Made by a program: the position numbers and the translations under genes. A stretch of 64,000 nt of DNA from Ruegeria_C sp041537925 (lineage in GTDB: Bacteria > Pseudomonadota > Alphaproteobacteria > Rhodobacterales > Rhodobacteraceae): assembly GCF_041537925.1 (NCBI RefSeq), contig NZ_JBGOSH010000013.1:62001-126000 (forward strand), written 5' to 3'. Under the pieces are notes generated by a model. That model made no database searches. It had not been told where the DNA came from and worked only from the letters and a program-made list of their open reading frames with translations. Of the stretch, positions 16,853-26,942 are shown one piece after another; within the stretch, counting starts at the first letter, position 1; every line of letters starts with the position of its first letter.

Positions 16853-17796
16853 GCGGTCGACCAGAAGTAGCGCACGACGTGAAAGAAAATCGGGGCCGAA
16901 AACACAACCGAGTCGAGCCGATCAATAAAGCCGCCGTGTCCGGCAATGAGGTGACCCCAATCCTTGACGCCCTTGTCGCGCTTGATGGCTGACATCACCA
17001 GACCGCCAAAGAAACCCATGATTGCAATCAGCAAGGACACGAGGAAGGCCTGCCAAAAAGCAAATGGCGTCATCCACCAAAGTAACGCGCCAAGAATGCT
17101 GGCAGACAAGACACCGCCCAGAAACCCTTCCCAGGTTTTTGATGGCGACAACACCGGTGCGATCTTGTGACGCCCAAAAAGCTTACCGAAGACGTACTGC
17201 AGAACATCAGATCCTTGGACAACCACAACAAGGAACGCAATCAGCAAGATCGACTTGCCTTCATATCCGGGGATTTGCAGGGTGAGCAGGGCCGGAACGT
17301 GACTGGCCGCAAAAACGCAGATCATCAGGCCCCATTGCGTTTCCGAAACACGGGTCAGAAAGTTCTCTGTCTCACCTCGCAGTGCAGAAATGATCGGCAG
17401 GAGCAAAAACGCGTAAACGGGTATGAATATCGAATAGAGACCGTACCAGTCGATCCAGATCAGATAGTACTGAAAGGGCAATACAACGAAAAAGGCGGTG
17501 GCCAAGGCGTAGTGATCAGCGCGGGACTTTGCCGTCAGCGTCAGGAATTCGCGCATCGCGGCAAATGAGAGCAACCCAAACAGAATCACCGCCCCGGCAC
17601 GCCCAAAGAGCATTGCGATAGCCAATAGCGCTACCATCGCCCACCAGGCGTTTATGCGTGCAACAAGGTTTTCGATCACGGGGTCCGTGTCGTCCGGGCC
17701 CACGCGTTTCTTCAAAGTGGACGCAACAAACGATGCAAGGATCAGCACACAAAGCACACCACCCAAAAGAAGAATGAACTCGAATGGCGCGCTCAT
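16849..17796 (-). CDS. cdsA: Phosphatidate cytidylyltransferase
   Basis: This 315-residue polytopic membrane protein ends with the CdsA signature: SxxKR-x4-KD followed by GHGGFIDRLDS (visible as SAIKRDKGVKDWG and GHGGFIDRLDS), preceded by LSPSKTWEGF. CdsA makes CDP-diacylglycerol from phosphatidic acid and CTP. It overlaps the acyltransferase gene by 4 bp (17793-17796) and the small membrane gene by 4 bp. It is probably an accessory copy in a dedicated lipid operon rather than the housekeeping enzyme, since none of the usual neighbours (uppS, dxr) is present. Confidence 0.9.
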   Translation of the reverse strand: MSAPFEFILLLGGVLCVLILASFVASTLKKRVGPDDTDPVIENLVARINAWWAMVALLAIAMLFGRAGAVILFGLLSFAAMREFLTLTAKSRADHYALATAFFVVLPFQYYLIWIDWYGLYSIFIPVYAFLLLPIISALRGETENFLTRVSETQWGLMICVFAASHVPALLTLQIPGYEGKSILLIAFLVVVVQGSDVLQYVFGKLFGRHKIAPVLSPSKTWEGFLGGVLSASILGALLWWMTPFAFWQAFLVSLLIAIMGFFGGLVMSAIKRDKGVKDWGHLIAGHGGFIDRLDSVVFSAPIFFHVVRYFWSTA

Positions 17797-18437
17797 GCGG
17801 CGTCTCCGCTATCTTTCAGGGCAAGAAGAGCCGTATGACTTCGTTCCAGAAATCCGTCTTTGTCTTCGTCTGCCTCCAAGCGCAAGGGTTCGCCAAAGCG
17901 CACAGTGCAAATCAACGGGATCGGAAAGATTTCGCCTTTGGGCATGACCCGATTGAGATTCTCGATCCACACCGGAACCAAATCCACATTGGGTCTTTGC
18001 GATGCCAAGTGATAGAGGCCTGTCTTGAAAGGTAAAAGTGGGTCATCCCCAATGTTTCGGGTGCCTTCCGGAAAAAGGATCAACGAGCTTCCACCATCCA
18101 GCGCTTCAGCCATTTGGGCAATCGGATCGTCTTCACGCGACTCGGGGTTACGATCTATCAAAACCGCATTGAACACGTCGCGACCGATAAAGGTCTTCAG
18201 TTTTGAGGTCAGCCAATAGTCACTTCCCGCCACTGGCCGGGTCCGCCGACGGATGTTCGGCGGCAAGACCGCCCAGATCAAAACGAAATCACCGTTACTG
18301 GTATGATTTGCAAAATACACCCGTTTGGATGGGACAGGTTCAACGCCATCCCAAATTGCCCGAACAGCGGTCACCAAACGTGCGAATAGCACAATCGCAT
18401 TGGCCGTAACGTTGGCAAAAACTGAGTTGGCGGTCAT
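17793..18437 (-). CDS. plsC: 1-acyl-sn-glycerol-3-phosphate acyltransferase
   Basis: This 214-residue protein has the two hallmark acyltransferase motifs: NHTSNGD (HX4D, catalytic) and FPEGTRN (acceptor binding). The product would be phosphatidic acid, the substrate of the cdsA product encoded next. The ATG at 18437 is preceded by AGGA about ten bases upstream and places the HX4D motif at a normal distance; the frame is open 63 codons further without a match. It is the first gene of the four-gene lipid operon. Confidence 0.88.
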   Translation of the reverse strand: MTANSVFANVTANAIVLFARLVTAVRAIWDGVEPVPSKRVYFANHTSNGDFVLIWAVLPPNIRRRTRPVAGSDYWLTSKLKTFIGRDVFNAVLIDRNPESREDDPIAQMAEALDGGSSLILFPEGTRNIGDDPLLPFKTGLYHLASQRPNVDLVPVWIENLNRVMPKGEIFPIPLICTVRFGEPLRLEADEDKDGFLERSHTALLALKDSGDAA

Positions 18438-18917
18438 TCTTGGTCCTGAGGATGCTGGGTGACAAGCCAAGACTGCCAAATCTACCCAAAAAGTAAAACC
18501 TATGTGCATCAGGTTTTTGATAACACGCTGGCTATCATGACGGCCCAGAGCGGTCACACGGCGCACTGTCGTCATGCTGCGGTTGCGGCCCGCATTACGG
18601 GCGTTCGTAGTCGGCACAAATTCCAAGGACCCAGCGACGGTGTCGTTGGGTCCTTGCTATCAAAAACGGTAGTGCATCGACGATAGCACGCGACTGCCGA
18701 CATTCAGCCAGACCTGGCTGCGTAACGAAGTACACAGGATACGTGTGGCTTTGTGGGCAGGCCGCTTGTTCAGAGATGTTTCCGTGTCGAGTTTGCTTGG
18801 CCACAACCGAGAAGATTCAACGAAACGGTGAAGAACTGTTTAGACGTCACGCATTCGAGCTAACCGTTGCAAAGGCTGAAAGGCTCGTGCGACCCTGCGC
18901 ACAAACAGGAGGTCATC
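18438..18917. other. Divergent spacer between lipid operon and alpha-2-macroglobulin operon
   Basis: This 480-bp spacer must hold promoters for both operons. It contains the stem-loop at 18625-18655. Short forward and reverse frames here have no recognisable product. AGGAGG at 18907-18912 is a strong ribosome site for the macroglobulin gene. Confidence 0.5.
18625..18655. terminator. 14-bp stem-loop with one mismatch
   Basis: AAGGACCCAGCGAC pairs with GTCGTTGGGTCCTT around a 3-base loop. It is the strongest hairpin in the spacer. There is no downstream T-run, so it could be a terminator of unknown origin, an RNA structure or a remnant. Confidence 0.4.
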
Positions 18918-21900
18918 ATGCACCGCTTTGTATTTTTCTTAACTGCATTGATTTTGTCATTTCCGGGAATCGGCCCACAACCGGCTTATTCGGAGACCAG
19001 CGCCTTTCGCTATGTCGTTTCCCGCGATACCGATTTCTATGGCTCAGATTTGGATGCTCTGTTCGACACCGATCTGAACTCTTGTGTGCGGGCTTGTTCG
19101 GCCAACGCGCGCTGCACTGCATTTACCTTCAACTCTCGTTCGGATGCCTGTTTTCCGAAGACGGGTGTCGAAAAGACTGAACCCTATGTGGGGGCCATCT
19201 CAGCGCGTAAGGTTGCGACCGATGCTGGCGTGCTGGAGTTGTCACGCACCCGTGCGGGCGAGTTGGAGTTTTTGCAAATCGCCGACTTTGATCTCGCTCG
19301 GGCACAGTCGCGTGACCTTGGCCTGCTCTTTCCGGCTGGCGAGCTGACACTGGAGAGTGTGCTGCAGGCGCTGTCTGCGGCAGAGAATGGTGAACAGGCA
19401 TTGCGTTGGACCGGGCGCGCTGTGTCGCTTGGCGATCGGTCGGATCTTTGGGTCGACTATGGGCGCCTGATTATGGTCGGCAAGGATCGAAACCAGCGCT
19501 TGTCGGCGCTGAGCGCGGCGATCAATGGCTATCTGCGCGCCGATACGCCGCCGGAGCAGGCCAATGCGCTGACCCGGATGGCAGCGGCACTGGAATGGAA
19601 TGACCGGGGACGGGATATGGTCTCAGCACTTCGTTTAGCCTCGGAATTCCAGCCGCGCGAAGATATTCTGGCGGCGCTGGATACCGCTATTGGCAAATAT
19701 GGCTTCCGCATCACCGACAGCCAGGTCGACAGCAATGCAGCCACCCCGAGAATCTGTGCACAGTTCTCCGAGCCGCTGGTCAAGGCGGGAACCGACTATG
19801 AAACCTATGTCCGGCTTCCCGACTCGCAACTGGTGGTGCATGCCGAGGAGCGAGCTCTGTGCGTGGACGGCGTTGCGCATGGCGAACGCTACCGGATTAC
19901 CTTTCGCAAGGGTCTGCCCGCAGCCTCGGGTGAGGTGCTGAGCAAAGATGTCGAACTGACTCACTATGTGCGCGACCGCGCGCCCTCGGTCCGGTTTCCG
20001 GGGCGCAGCTATGTCTTGCCTAAGGCCGCTAACGCTGCGCTGCCGGTAGAGACCGTGAACCTGACCGAGCTGAACCTGCAACTGCGTCGGGTAAGCGACC
20101 GCAACCTGCTGCGTACGGTTCAGGACGGGTTCTTTGGCCGTCCGCTCAGCCGCTGGCAGGACCAGCAATTCTCGGAAGAGATCGCCGAGGAGGTCTGGAC
20201 CGGAACCGCTCAGGTTGAAACCGAACTCAATCGCGATATGACGGCGCGTCTGCCCATGGCCGAGGCGTTCGCTGACCAACCGCCGGGGATCTACGCGCTG
20301 ACCGCTCGCGCGCCGGGCGCCGATCCCTATGACGATCCGGGCGCGACGCAGTGGTTTGTCCTGTCGGACCTCGGGATCAGATCTAAAACGGGGACGGATG
20401 GCCTGCATGTCACCGTTCTGGGTCTGACTGACGCGCAACCACGCGCAGGAGTCGAGATCTCGCTGATCTCGCAGGCCAATGCTGTGATCGCCACCGCGCA
20501 GACCGACGATCAGGGTTATGCCAGGTTCGAGCCCGGCCTGTCCCGCGGACGCGGCGCTGCCGCTCCTGCATTGATTCTGGCGGCGCAGGGCGAGACCGAT
20601 TTCAACTTTCTGTCGCTGACCGATCCGGCATTTGACCTGTCCGATCGCGGGGTCGAGGGGCGCGCGCCCGCCGGACCGGTCGACGTGTTTCTGACTACGG
20701 ATCGCGGGGCCTATCGTGCGGGAGAGACCATCCATGTAACCGCTCTGGCGCGGGATGGCACTGCGCAGGCCATCAATGGCCTGCCGCTGACGGCCATTCT
20801 TAGCCGCCCCGACGGGGTGGAATACCGCCGTATCGTTTCGGATCGCGGGATGTCCGGCGGGCATGTCTTTGCCCTGACGGTCAGCGCGGATGTACCGCGC
20901 GGCACCTGGCGGATTGACGTAAAATCTGACCCCAAGGGCGCGGCGCTGGCCAGTCAAACGGTCCTGGTCGAGGATTTTCTACCCGAGCGCATCGCTTTCG
21001 ACCTGTCGCTGCCGGATGCACCGCTGCGCCCTGGCGACAGCCCGCCGCTGCGGATCGACGCGAAATACCTGTTTGGTGCGCCCGGCTCGGACCTGAGTAT
21101 AGATGGGCAGGTTACGCTGCGCGCAGCCGAAACGGTGGCCGGATATGACGGGTACCGGTTCGGCCGCTACGATGCCGAAACCCGGGTTCAGGCCAGCCAG
21201 TTCGGTGATGCGCGCACGGATGCGCAGGGCCAGGCGACGCTGCCGGTCGAGATCCCTCTGTCGCAGATCGAGGGCAAACCGCATGAGGCAACGGTCACCG
21301 CGCGCTTGGCCGATAGTTCAGGCCGTCCCGTCGAGCGGCAACTGGTGGTACCCGTCCTGCCGCAAGCCCCAGTCATCGGAATCAGGCCGCAGTTCGACGG
21401 CGTCGTCAGCGAGGGAACCGAGGCGACATTTCAGGTGGTCGGTCTGTCCCCGGACCTGATCCCCGCGCCGATGCGCGTGCGCTGGACACTGAACCGCATC
21501 GAGACAAGCTATCAGTGGTACCAGCTCTACGGCAACTGGAACTGGGAGCCGACAACCCGCCGCACCCGGATCGCCTCGGGCGAGGCGGATCTGGGTGCCG
21601 AGCCGCTGACGCTGGCGCAGCCGGTGGATTGGGGGCGCTATGAATTGGTCGTTGAGCGACTGGACGGTGCCTATGCCGCAGCCGCGCTGGATTTCCGCGC
21701 GGGCTGGTATGGGGCCGAGGACAGCTCGACCACGCCCGACCGGCTGGAGATGTCGCTGGATCGCGAAGATTACCGGGTCGGAGACACCGCGCAGCTGCGG
21801 CTGGTACCGCGTATGTCGGGTATCGCGCAGATCGAGGTTCTGTCTGATCGGGTCATCGCCCGCCAGACCCTGCCGGTCGAGGCGGGCGAGACAGTGATTC

Positions 21901-24323
21901 CCCTGACCATCACCGCGGATTGGGGCACTGGCGCCTATGTGACGGCCACGGTCATCCGGCCCATGGATGTTGCGACGGGCCACAATCCGGCGCGCGCTAT
22001 GGGCGTGGCCCATGCAACGGTCGACCCTGCGGAGCGGGCGCTGGATGTCGGGATTGAAGCCCCCGACACCGTCACCCCGCGAAACACGCAAAAAGTTCTT
22101 ATTAGGGTCAAAAATGTGCCTGCTGACGAAACCGTCTGGCTGACCGTTGCGTCGGTTGACGTGGGCATTCTAAACCTCACCGGCTTCGACAGCCCCGACC
22201 CGCAGGGTCACTATTTTGGCCAACGCCGTCTGGGCGTTGACCTGCGCGATGTCTATGGCCGTCTGATCGATGGTATGAACGGCACTCTGGGCACCGTGCG
22301 GTCCGGCGGGGATGCGGGTGCGGGGATGCGGATGCAATCGCCACCGCCAACCCAGGATCTGATGGCCGTGTTCAGCGGGCCAGTGCAATTAGGCGCCGAT
22401 GGCACGGCAGAGATCGACGTGCTCCTGCCCGCCTTCAACGGCACCGTCCGGATGATGGCGGTGGCCTGGTCCGAGACTGCCGTCGGGCAGGCCGAAGCCG
22501 AGATGATCGTGCGCGATCCCGTTGTCGTCACCGCAAGCCTGCCGCGCTTTCTGGCACCGGGTGACGAAAGCCGCCTGCGGTTGGAACTGGTGCATGCCAG
22601 CGGACCGGCGGGCGAGATGCCGTTGTCGGTCACAAGCTCCGGCGGGCTGGACATCGGCCCGGTTCCGGACACCGTGACGCTTGCCGAAGGCGGCAAGGCT
22701 CATTTGGATATCCCACTGCGCGCCGAGGTGCCGGGCGACCCGGTGATTGCGGTCACGCTAACCCCGCCGGGCGGCAAGCCGCTGACACAAGACCTCCGGA
22801 TGCCGATCCGCGCGAATGACCCAGTTGTGTCTCTGACACGGCGGTTTTCGCTGGGAACCGGGGATAAGTTCCTGTTCTCATCGGATGTGTTTGCGGACAT
22901 GAAGCCGGGCAGCGCCAAAGCCATGCTGTCAGCAGGACCCATCGCGAAATTCGACGCCGCTGGCCTAATGGCGCGTCTGGACCGCTATCCCTATGGCTGC
23001 ACCGAACAGGTGACCAGCCAGGCAATGCCGCTGCTCTATCTTTCATCGGTCGCACAGGCCTCGGGTCTGGGAGACGGCCCGGCGATGGACACCCGGATCG
23101 CCGCCTCTGTCGAGCGCGTTCTGACCCGGCAATCCGCGAATGGTGCTTTTGGTCTATGGCGAGCAGAAAGCGGGGATTTCTGGTTGGATGCCTATGTCAG
23201 TGATTTCCTGTCGCGTGCCCGAGCAGAGGGCCACGCGGTACCGGACCGGGCTTTTGCCCAGGCCATGGATAACCTGCGCAACCGCATCAACTACGCCCCC
23301 GATTTCGACAAGGGCGGCGAGGATATCGCCTATGCTCTGTTGGTGCTCGCCCGCGAAGGCGCCGCGTCGATGGGCGATCTGCGCTACTATGCGGATGCAA
23401 AGGGCGACGCCTTTGCAACCCCGCTGGCGGCAGCGCAGATGGGCGCTGCGCTGGCAGCCTATGGCAACCAGACCCGCGCCGATGCGATGTTTGCCCGGGC
23501 AGCAGGAATGCTGAGCCGCCGGACCAGCAACGAACCCACGATCTGGCGCGCCGATTACGGCACGGAATTGCGCGATACGGCTGCGGTACTGGCGCTGGCC
23601 AGCGAGGCCGGCAGCGCAGCGGTTGACCGCGACGCGTTGATCCGCCGGGTGACGGCACCGAATGACCGGCCATCGACACAGGAAGCCAGCTGGTCGCTGT
23701 TGGCTGCGCATGCGCTGATCGCGACGCCCGAAAGCGCCGGGCTAAGGGTCAATGGCGCACCGGTTGACGGACCATTCGTACAGGTGCTCGAGGACGGCGC
23801 CAGCGAGCCGATCAATATTACCACTGCCGATGGTCAAAGCACCGACATCACGCTGACGGTCACCGGTGTTCCGCGCGTTCCGCCAGAGGCGGGCGGGACT
23901 GGTTACGCGATCACCCGCGCTTATTATGCGATGGACGGCACTCCGATCGAGGGCAACGATTTTGCCGTCGGAGATCGTGTCGTGACAGTGTTGACTGTCA
24001 CACCGTCAGAGACCGGCGGCGCGCGGCTGATGGTTGATGACCCGCTGCCTGCCGGAATTGAGATCGACAATCCCAGCCTGTTGCGCTCGGGTGATGTTCG
24101 GGCGCTGGATTGGCTTTCGTTGTCCGACGCCAGCCATACCGAGTTCCGCAGCGACCGGTTTCTGGCAGCAGTCGATCTGAGTGGAGGCGCTTCGGTCACG
24201 CTGGCTTATGTCGCGCGCGCGGTGAGCCCCGGAACCTTCCACCATCCGGCGGCCTCGGTCGAGGACATGTATCGCCCCAGTTACCGTGCGCGGACCCGAA
24301 CGGGGCAGGTTATGGTTCGATGA
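18918..24323 (+). CDS. Bacterial alpha-2-macroglobulin with N-terminal PAN/Apple domain
   Basis: This 1801-residue protein starts with a signal peptide (cleavage near ..PAYSE), then a cysteine-rich PAN/Apple domain (residues ~30-95). A long series of macroglobulin beta domains follows, and then the thioester motif CTEQ at Cys1361 inside YGCTEQVTSQ. Bacterial macroglobulins trap attacking proteases in the periplasm through the thioester. The ATG at 18918 is preceded by AGGAGG. The next two genes overlap or touch it and end with pbpC, reproducing the known yfhM-pbpC pairing in which the trap defends while PbpC repairs peptidoglycan. The absence of a lipobox suggests a soluble periplasmic form. 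Confidence 0.92.
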   Translation: MHRFVFFLTALILSFPGIGPQPAYSETSAFRYVVSRDTDFYGSDLDALFDTDLNSCVRACSANARCTAFTFNSRSDACFPKTGVEKTEPYVGAISARKVATDAGVLELSRTRAGELEFLQIADFDLARAQSRDLGLLFPAGELTLESVLQALSAAENGEQALRWTGRAVSLGDRSDLWVDYGRLIMVGKDRNQRLSALSAAINGYLRADTPPEQANALTRMAAALEWNDRGRDMVSALRLASEFQPREDILAALDTAIGKYGFRITDSQVDSNAATPRICAQFSEPLVKAGTDYETYVRLPDSQLVVHAEERALCVDGVAHGERYRITFRKGLPAASGEVLSKDVELTHYVRDRAPSVRFPGRSYVLPKAANAALPVETVNLTELNLQLRRVSDRNLLRTVQDGFFGRPLSRWQDQQFSEEIAEEVWTGTAQVETELNRDMTARLPMAEAFADQPPGIYALTARAPGADPYDDPGATQWFVLSDLGIRSKTGTDGLHVTVLGLTDAQPRAGVEISLISQANAVIATAQTDDQGYARFEPGLSRGRGAAAPALILAAQGETDFNFLSLTDPAFDLSDRGVEGRAPAGPVDVFLTTDRGAYRAGETIHVTALARDGTAQAINGLPLTAILSRPDGVEYRRIVSDRGMSGGHVFALTVSADVPRGTWRIDVKSDPKGAALASQTVLVEDFLPERIAFDLSLPDAPLRPGDSPPLRIDAKYLFGAPGSDLSIDGQVTLRAAETVAGYDGYRFGRYDAETRVQASQFGDARTDAQGQATLPVEIPLSQIEGKPHEATVTARLADSSGRPVERQLVVPVLPQAPVIGIRPQFDGVVSEGTEATFQVVGLSPDLIPAPMRVRWTLNRIETSYQWYQLYGNWNWEPTTRRTRIASGEADLGAEPLTLAQPVDWGRYELVVERLDGAYAAAALDFRAGWYGAEDSSTTPDRLEMSLDREDYRVGDTAQLRLVPRMSGIAQIEVLSDRVIARQTLPVEAGETVIPLTITADWGTGAYVTATVIRPMDVATGHNPARAMGVAHATVDPAERALDVGIEAPDTVTPRNTQKVLIRVKNVPADETVWLTVASVDVGILNLTGFDSPDPQGHYFGQRRLGVDLRDVYGRLIDGMNGTLGTVRSGGDAGAGMRMQSPPPTQDLMAVFSGPVQLGADGTAEIDVLLPAFNGTVRMMAVAWSETAVGQAEAEMIVRDPVVVTASLPRFLAPGDESRLRLELVHASGPAGEMPLSVTSSGGLDIGPVPDTVTLAEGGKAHLDIPLRAEVPGDPVIAVTLTPPGGKPLTQDLRMPIRANDPVVSLTRRFSLGTGDKFLFSSDVFADMKPGSAKAMLSAGPIAKFDAAGLMARLDRYPYGCTEQVTSQAMPLLYLSSVAQASGLGDGPAMDTRIAASVERVLTRQSANGAFGLWRAESGDFWLDAYVSDFLSRARAEGHAVPDRAFAQAMDNLRNRINYAPDFDKGGEDIAYALLVLAREGAASMGDLRYYADAKGDAFATPLAAAQMGAALAAYGNQTRADAMFARAAGMLSRRTSNEPTIWRADYGTELRDTAAVLALASEAGSAAVDRDALIRRVTAPNDRPSTQEASWSLLAAHALIATPESAGLRVNGAPVDGPFVQVLEDGASEPINITTADGQSTDITLTVTGVPRVPPEAGGTGYAITRAYYAMDGTPIEGNDFAVGDRVVTVLTVTPSETGGARLMVDDPLPAGIEIDNPSLLRSGDVRALDWLSLSDASHTEFRSDRFLAAVDLSGGASVTLAYVARAVSPGTFHHPAASVEDMYRPSYRARTRTGQVMVR

Positions 24324-24883
24324 CGGGCCGTGTGGCAATCGCCACGGCGCATTGGCGGCGGCTGGATCGGGAAGGGACCGACCGCTGCACGCTGTCGCGG
24401 CTCGACTACGGCTGGATGCTGGTCGGACAGGCGATCTGGCACGAGGACGGGCGTGACTCAGCGCTGACCTATGATCTGCGCTGCGATCCGGACCGGAGCA
24501 GCCTGTCGGCGGATGTGACGGGTACTGCGGTCGGTAGAGAGCTGGCGCTCAGAATAAGACGCTCCGGGGGCGGCTGGATGCTGAACGAGGTGTTGCAACC
24601 GGAAACGCTTGGGTGCGATGATCTGAATCTGAACATTACACCAGCCACCAATATTTTGCCCTTGCGACGGGTCTCGCTGGACACCGATGCGGATGCGCCG
24701 GTCCGTGCAGCATGGTTGTCCCTGGCGCTGGACCACCTAGCGCCGCTGGATCAAACCTATCACCGCCTCGCAGGTGGTCGCGTGTTGTACGCATCACCGC
24801 AATATCAAGCTGAATTGCATATTCACGAAACCGGGTTCGTGACCCACTATCCCGATCTCTGGGAAGGGTGGGTTGATGTCTAG
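24320..24883 (+). CDS. Putative glycolipid-binding-family protein (DUF1089-like)
   Basis: This 187-residue protein has no signal peptide. It resembles the putative glycolipid-binding family through CTLSRLDYGWMLVGQAIW, GCDDLNLNITPATNILP, RAAWL and the closing GFVTHYPDLW. The biochemical role of that family is poorly known. Its ATG overlaps the macroglobulin stop (ATGA at 24320-24323) and its end overlaps pbpC by 8 bp, so all three genes are translationally coupled. Its presence between the macroglobulin and pbpC is not part of the usual two-gene arrangement. Confidence 0.8.
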   Translation: MTGRVAIATAHWRRLDREGTDRCTLSRLDYGWMLVGQAIWHEDGRDSALTYDLRCDPDRSSLSADVTGTAVGRELALRIRRSGGGWMLNEVLQPETLGCDDLNLNITPATNILPLRRVSLDTDADAPVRAAWLSLALDHLAPLDQTYHRLAGGRVLYASPQYQAELHIHETGFVTHYPDLWEGWVDV

Positions 24884-26912
24884 ACTGGCAGGCTTGCTCT
24901 TGGGATTGGCTATCGGTCTGTTTTTGACCGCGCTTGCACGCGACGGGTTCGACGCTTGGGTTGACGGCACGGTCCTGCCCCCGGTTCTGGCTGAAACCTC
25001 GGTCGAAATCCGCGACCGGAACGGTGAGTTGCTGCGCGTCTACCCGGTTGATGACGGGATCTGGCGGTTGCGGCCCGGTGACGTAGACCCGGGTTTCTTA
25101 GCGATGCTGATGCGCTACGAAGACAAGCGTTTCCACTCTCACCCTGGCGTCGATCTGCTGGCGCTGATGCGCGCTGCTGGGCAAGCGCTGCGCAACGGGA
25201 AAACGGTCTCGGGCGGCTCGACATTGACCATGCAGGTGGCGCGGCTGATTGAGGACGGCCCGACGGGACGGTGGAGCGGCAAGCTGCGCCAGATGCGTGT
25301 TGCGCTGGCTCTGGAACGGCAATTGAGCAAGAGCGAGATCCTGTCGCTATACCTCACCCATGCCCCCTATGGAGCCAATCTGGAAGGGATCCGGGCCGCA
25401 AGCCTTGCGTGGTTCGGAAAGGAGCCCCGCCGCCTGACACCCGCCGAGGCGGCCCTGTTGGTTGCGCTGCCGCAATCGCCCGAGGCGCGGAGACCGGATC
25501 GCCATCCGGTGGCTGCGCTTGCCGCCCGTGACAGGGTGTTGCACCGCGTTGCCGGGCAGGGCGTTCTGGGGACGCCCGAGATGCAGGCCGCCCTTACAGA
25601 CAAGCTGCCCGCCCGGATGCGCCTATTCCCCCGGCTTGCGCCGCATCTTGCCGACCGGGTGCGCGCTGTCGAACCGGGTCTTGCGGAACATGACCTGACG
25701 CTTGATCGCGACCTGCAGGCACGGCTTGAGCCGTTGCTTTTAAGCGCCGCGCGCCGCGCCGGGCCGCACCTGTCTGCGGCGATGATCGTCGCCGATCACC
25801 AGAGCGGCGAGATTCTGGCCTCAATCGGCTCGGCTGGGTACAAAGATGACCGGCAAGGGTTTGTGGACATGACCACAGCCCTGCGGTCGCCGGGATCGAC
25901 ACTCAAACCGTTGATCTACGGGTTGGCCTTTGACCAGGGGCTGGCCCATCCCGAGACGCTGATCCATGACGGGCCGGTGATGTTTGGGCGCTATGCGCCG
26001 CGCAATTTCGACGGGATCTATCGCGGCGATGTACGGGTGCGCGAGGCGCTGCAGATGTCACTGAACATTCCGGTCGTGCGGTTGACCCATGAACTGGGAC
26101 CGGGAAGAATCTTGGAGGCGCTGCGGCGCACCGGCGCCGCACCCCGCCTGCAGGGATCGTCACCCGGTTTGGCGGTCGCCCTGGGCGGGATCGGTCTGAG
26201 CCTCAATGATCTGGCTCAGCTTTATGCTTCGATCGCCGCGGGCGGTGCCGGACCGGTTCTGCATCACCGTCTTTCCGAGTCGGGTAACGAGCTACCACGG
26301 GTCATTTCGGCGGTCTCTGCCTGGCAGATCGGCGATATTCTGGCAGGACTTGCTCCGCCGCCCGGCGCCCCCGCGGGTGTACTGGCCTATAAGACCGGGA
26401 CATCCTACGGACATCGCGATACCTGGGCCATCGGCTATGACGGGCGTCATGTGATCGGCGTCTGGATAGGACGGGCCGATGGCACACCGGTCCCCGGCGC
26501 GTTTGGCGGAGCGCTGGCGGCGCCATTACTGTTCGAAGCTTTCGGATTTCTGAAACCCGCATTCGACGCACGTCCTGCGCCGCCGCCATCGGCTCTGATC
26601 GTTGGGGCTGCCCAACTGCCCCCACCCCTGCAACGGTTCCGTCCGCGTAGCGCGGCGTTCGACATTCCGGCAGACGCACCCCAACTTCTGTTTCCCCCCG
26701 ACGGCGCACGACTGACTACGGATGGAGCACGGCTCACCGTCAAACTGCGCGGAGGCGTCGCTCCCTATGCAGTGCTGTCAAACGAGCGGCCGCTGGTAAC
26801 AGGAATGCGAAACAGGGAGTTTGAGATCCCCAATCCCGGCAAGGGATACACGGCACTCGTGGTGGTTGACGCCAAGGGTCATTCCGACCGGATCTCGATC
26901 AGAATAGACTAG
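24876..26912 (+). CDS. pbpC: Penicillin-binding protein 1C (bifunctional peptidoglycan synthase)
   Basis: This 678-residue protein has an N-terminal membrane anchor. The glycosyltransferase domain shows EDKRFHSHPGVD, GGSTLTMQ and HAPYGANLEG. The transpeptidase domain has STLK (Ser341), SLN and KTG (in AYKTGTSYGHRD). A C-terminal PBP1C-type beta domain follows from about residue 590. It polymerises and crosslinks glycan strands in the periplasm. The ATG at 24876 lies inside the end of the previous gene, after GGGAAGGGTGGG. Linkage to the macroglobulin fits a role in wall repair after attack. Confidence 0.93.
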   Translation: MSRLAGLLLGLAIGLFLTALARDGFDAWVDGTVLPPVLAETSVEIRDRNGELLRVYPVDDGIWRLRPGDVDPGFLAMLMRYEDKRFHSHPGVDLLALMRAAGQALRNGKTVSGGSTLTMQVARLIEDGPTGRWSGKLRQMRVALALERQLSKSEILSLYLTHAPYGANLEGIRAASLAWFGKEPRRLTPAEAALLVALPQSPEARRPDRHPVAALAARDRVLHRVAGQGVLGTPEMQAALTDKLPARMRLFPRLAPHLADRVRAVEPGLAEHDLTLDRDLQARLEPLLLSAARRAGPHLSAAMIVADHQSGEILASIGSAGYKDDRQGFVDMTTALRSPGSTLKPLIYGLAFDQGLAHPETLIHDGPVMFGRYAPRNFDGIYRGDVRVREALQMSLNIPVVRLTHELGPGRILEALRRTGAAPRLQGSSPGLAVALGGIGLSLNDLAQLYASIAAGGAGPVLHHRLSESGNELPRVISAVSAWQIGDILAGLAPPPGAPAGVLAYKTGTSYGHRDTWAIGYDGRHVIGVWIGRADGTPVPGAFGGALAAPLLFEAFGFLKPAFDARPAPPPSALIVGAAQLPPPLQRFRPRSAAFDIPADAPQLLFPPDGARLTTDGARLTVKLRGGVAPYAVLSNERPLVTGMRNREFEIPNPGKGYTALVVVDAKGHSDRISIRID

Positions 26913-26942
26913 ATAGAAATCCGTCCGCTAAGTGTGGAACGT

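Noticed and set aside
19635..20957. 440-codon open frame on the minus strand
   Set aside because: It is antisense to the macroglobulin gene, whose domains and thioester are certain; GC-rich codon bias creates such shadows. No family match.
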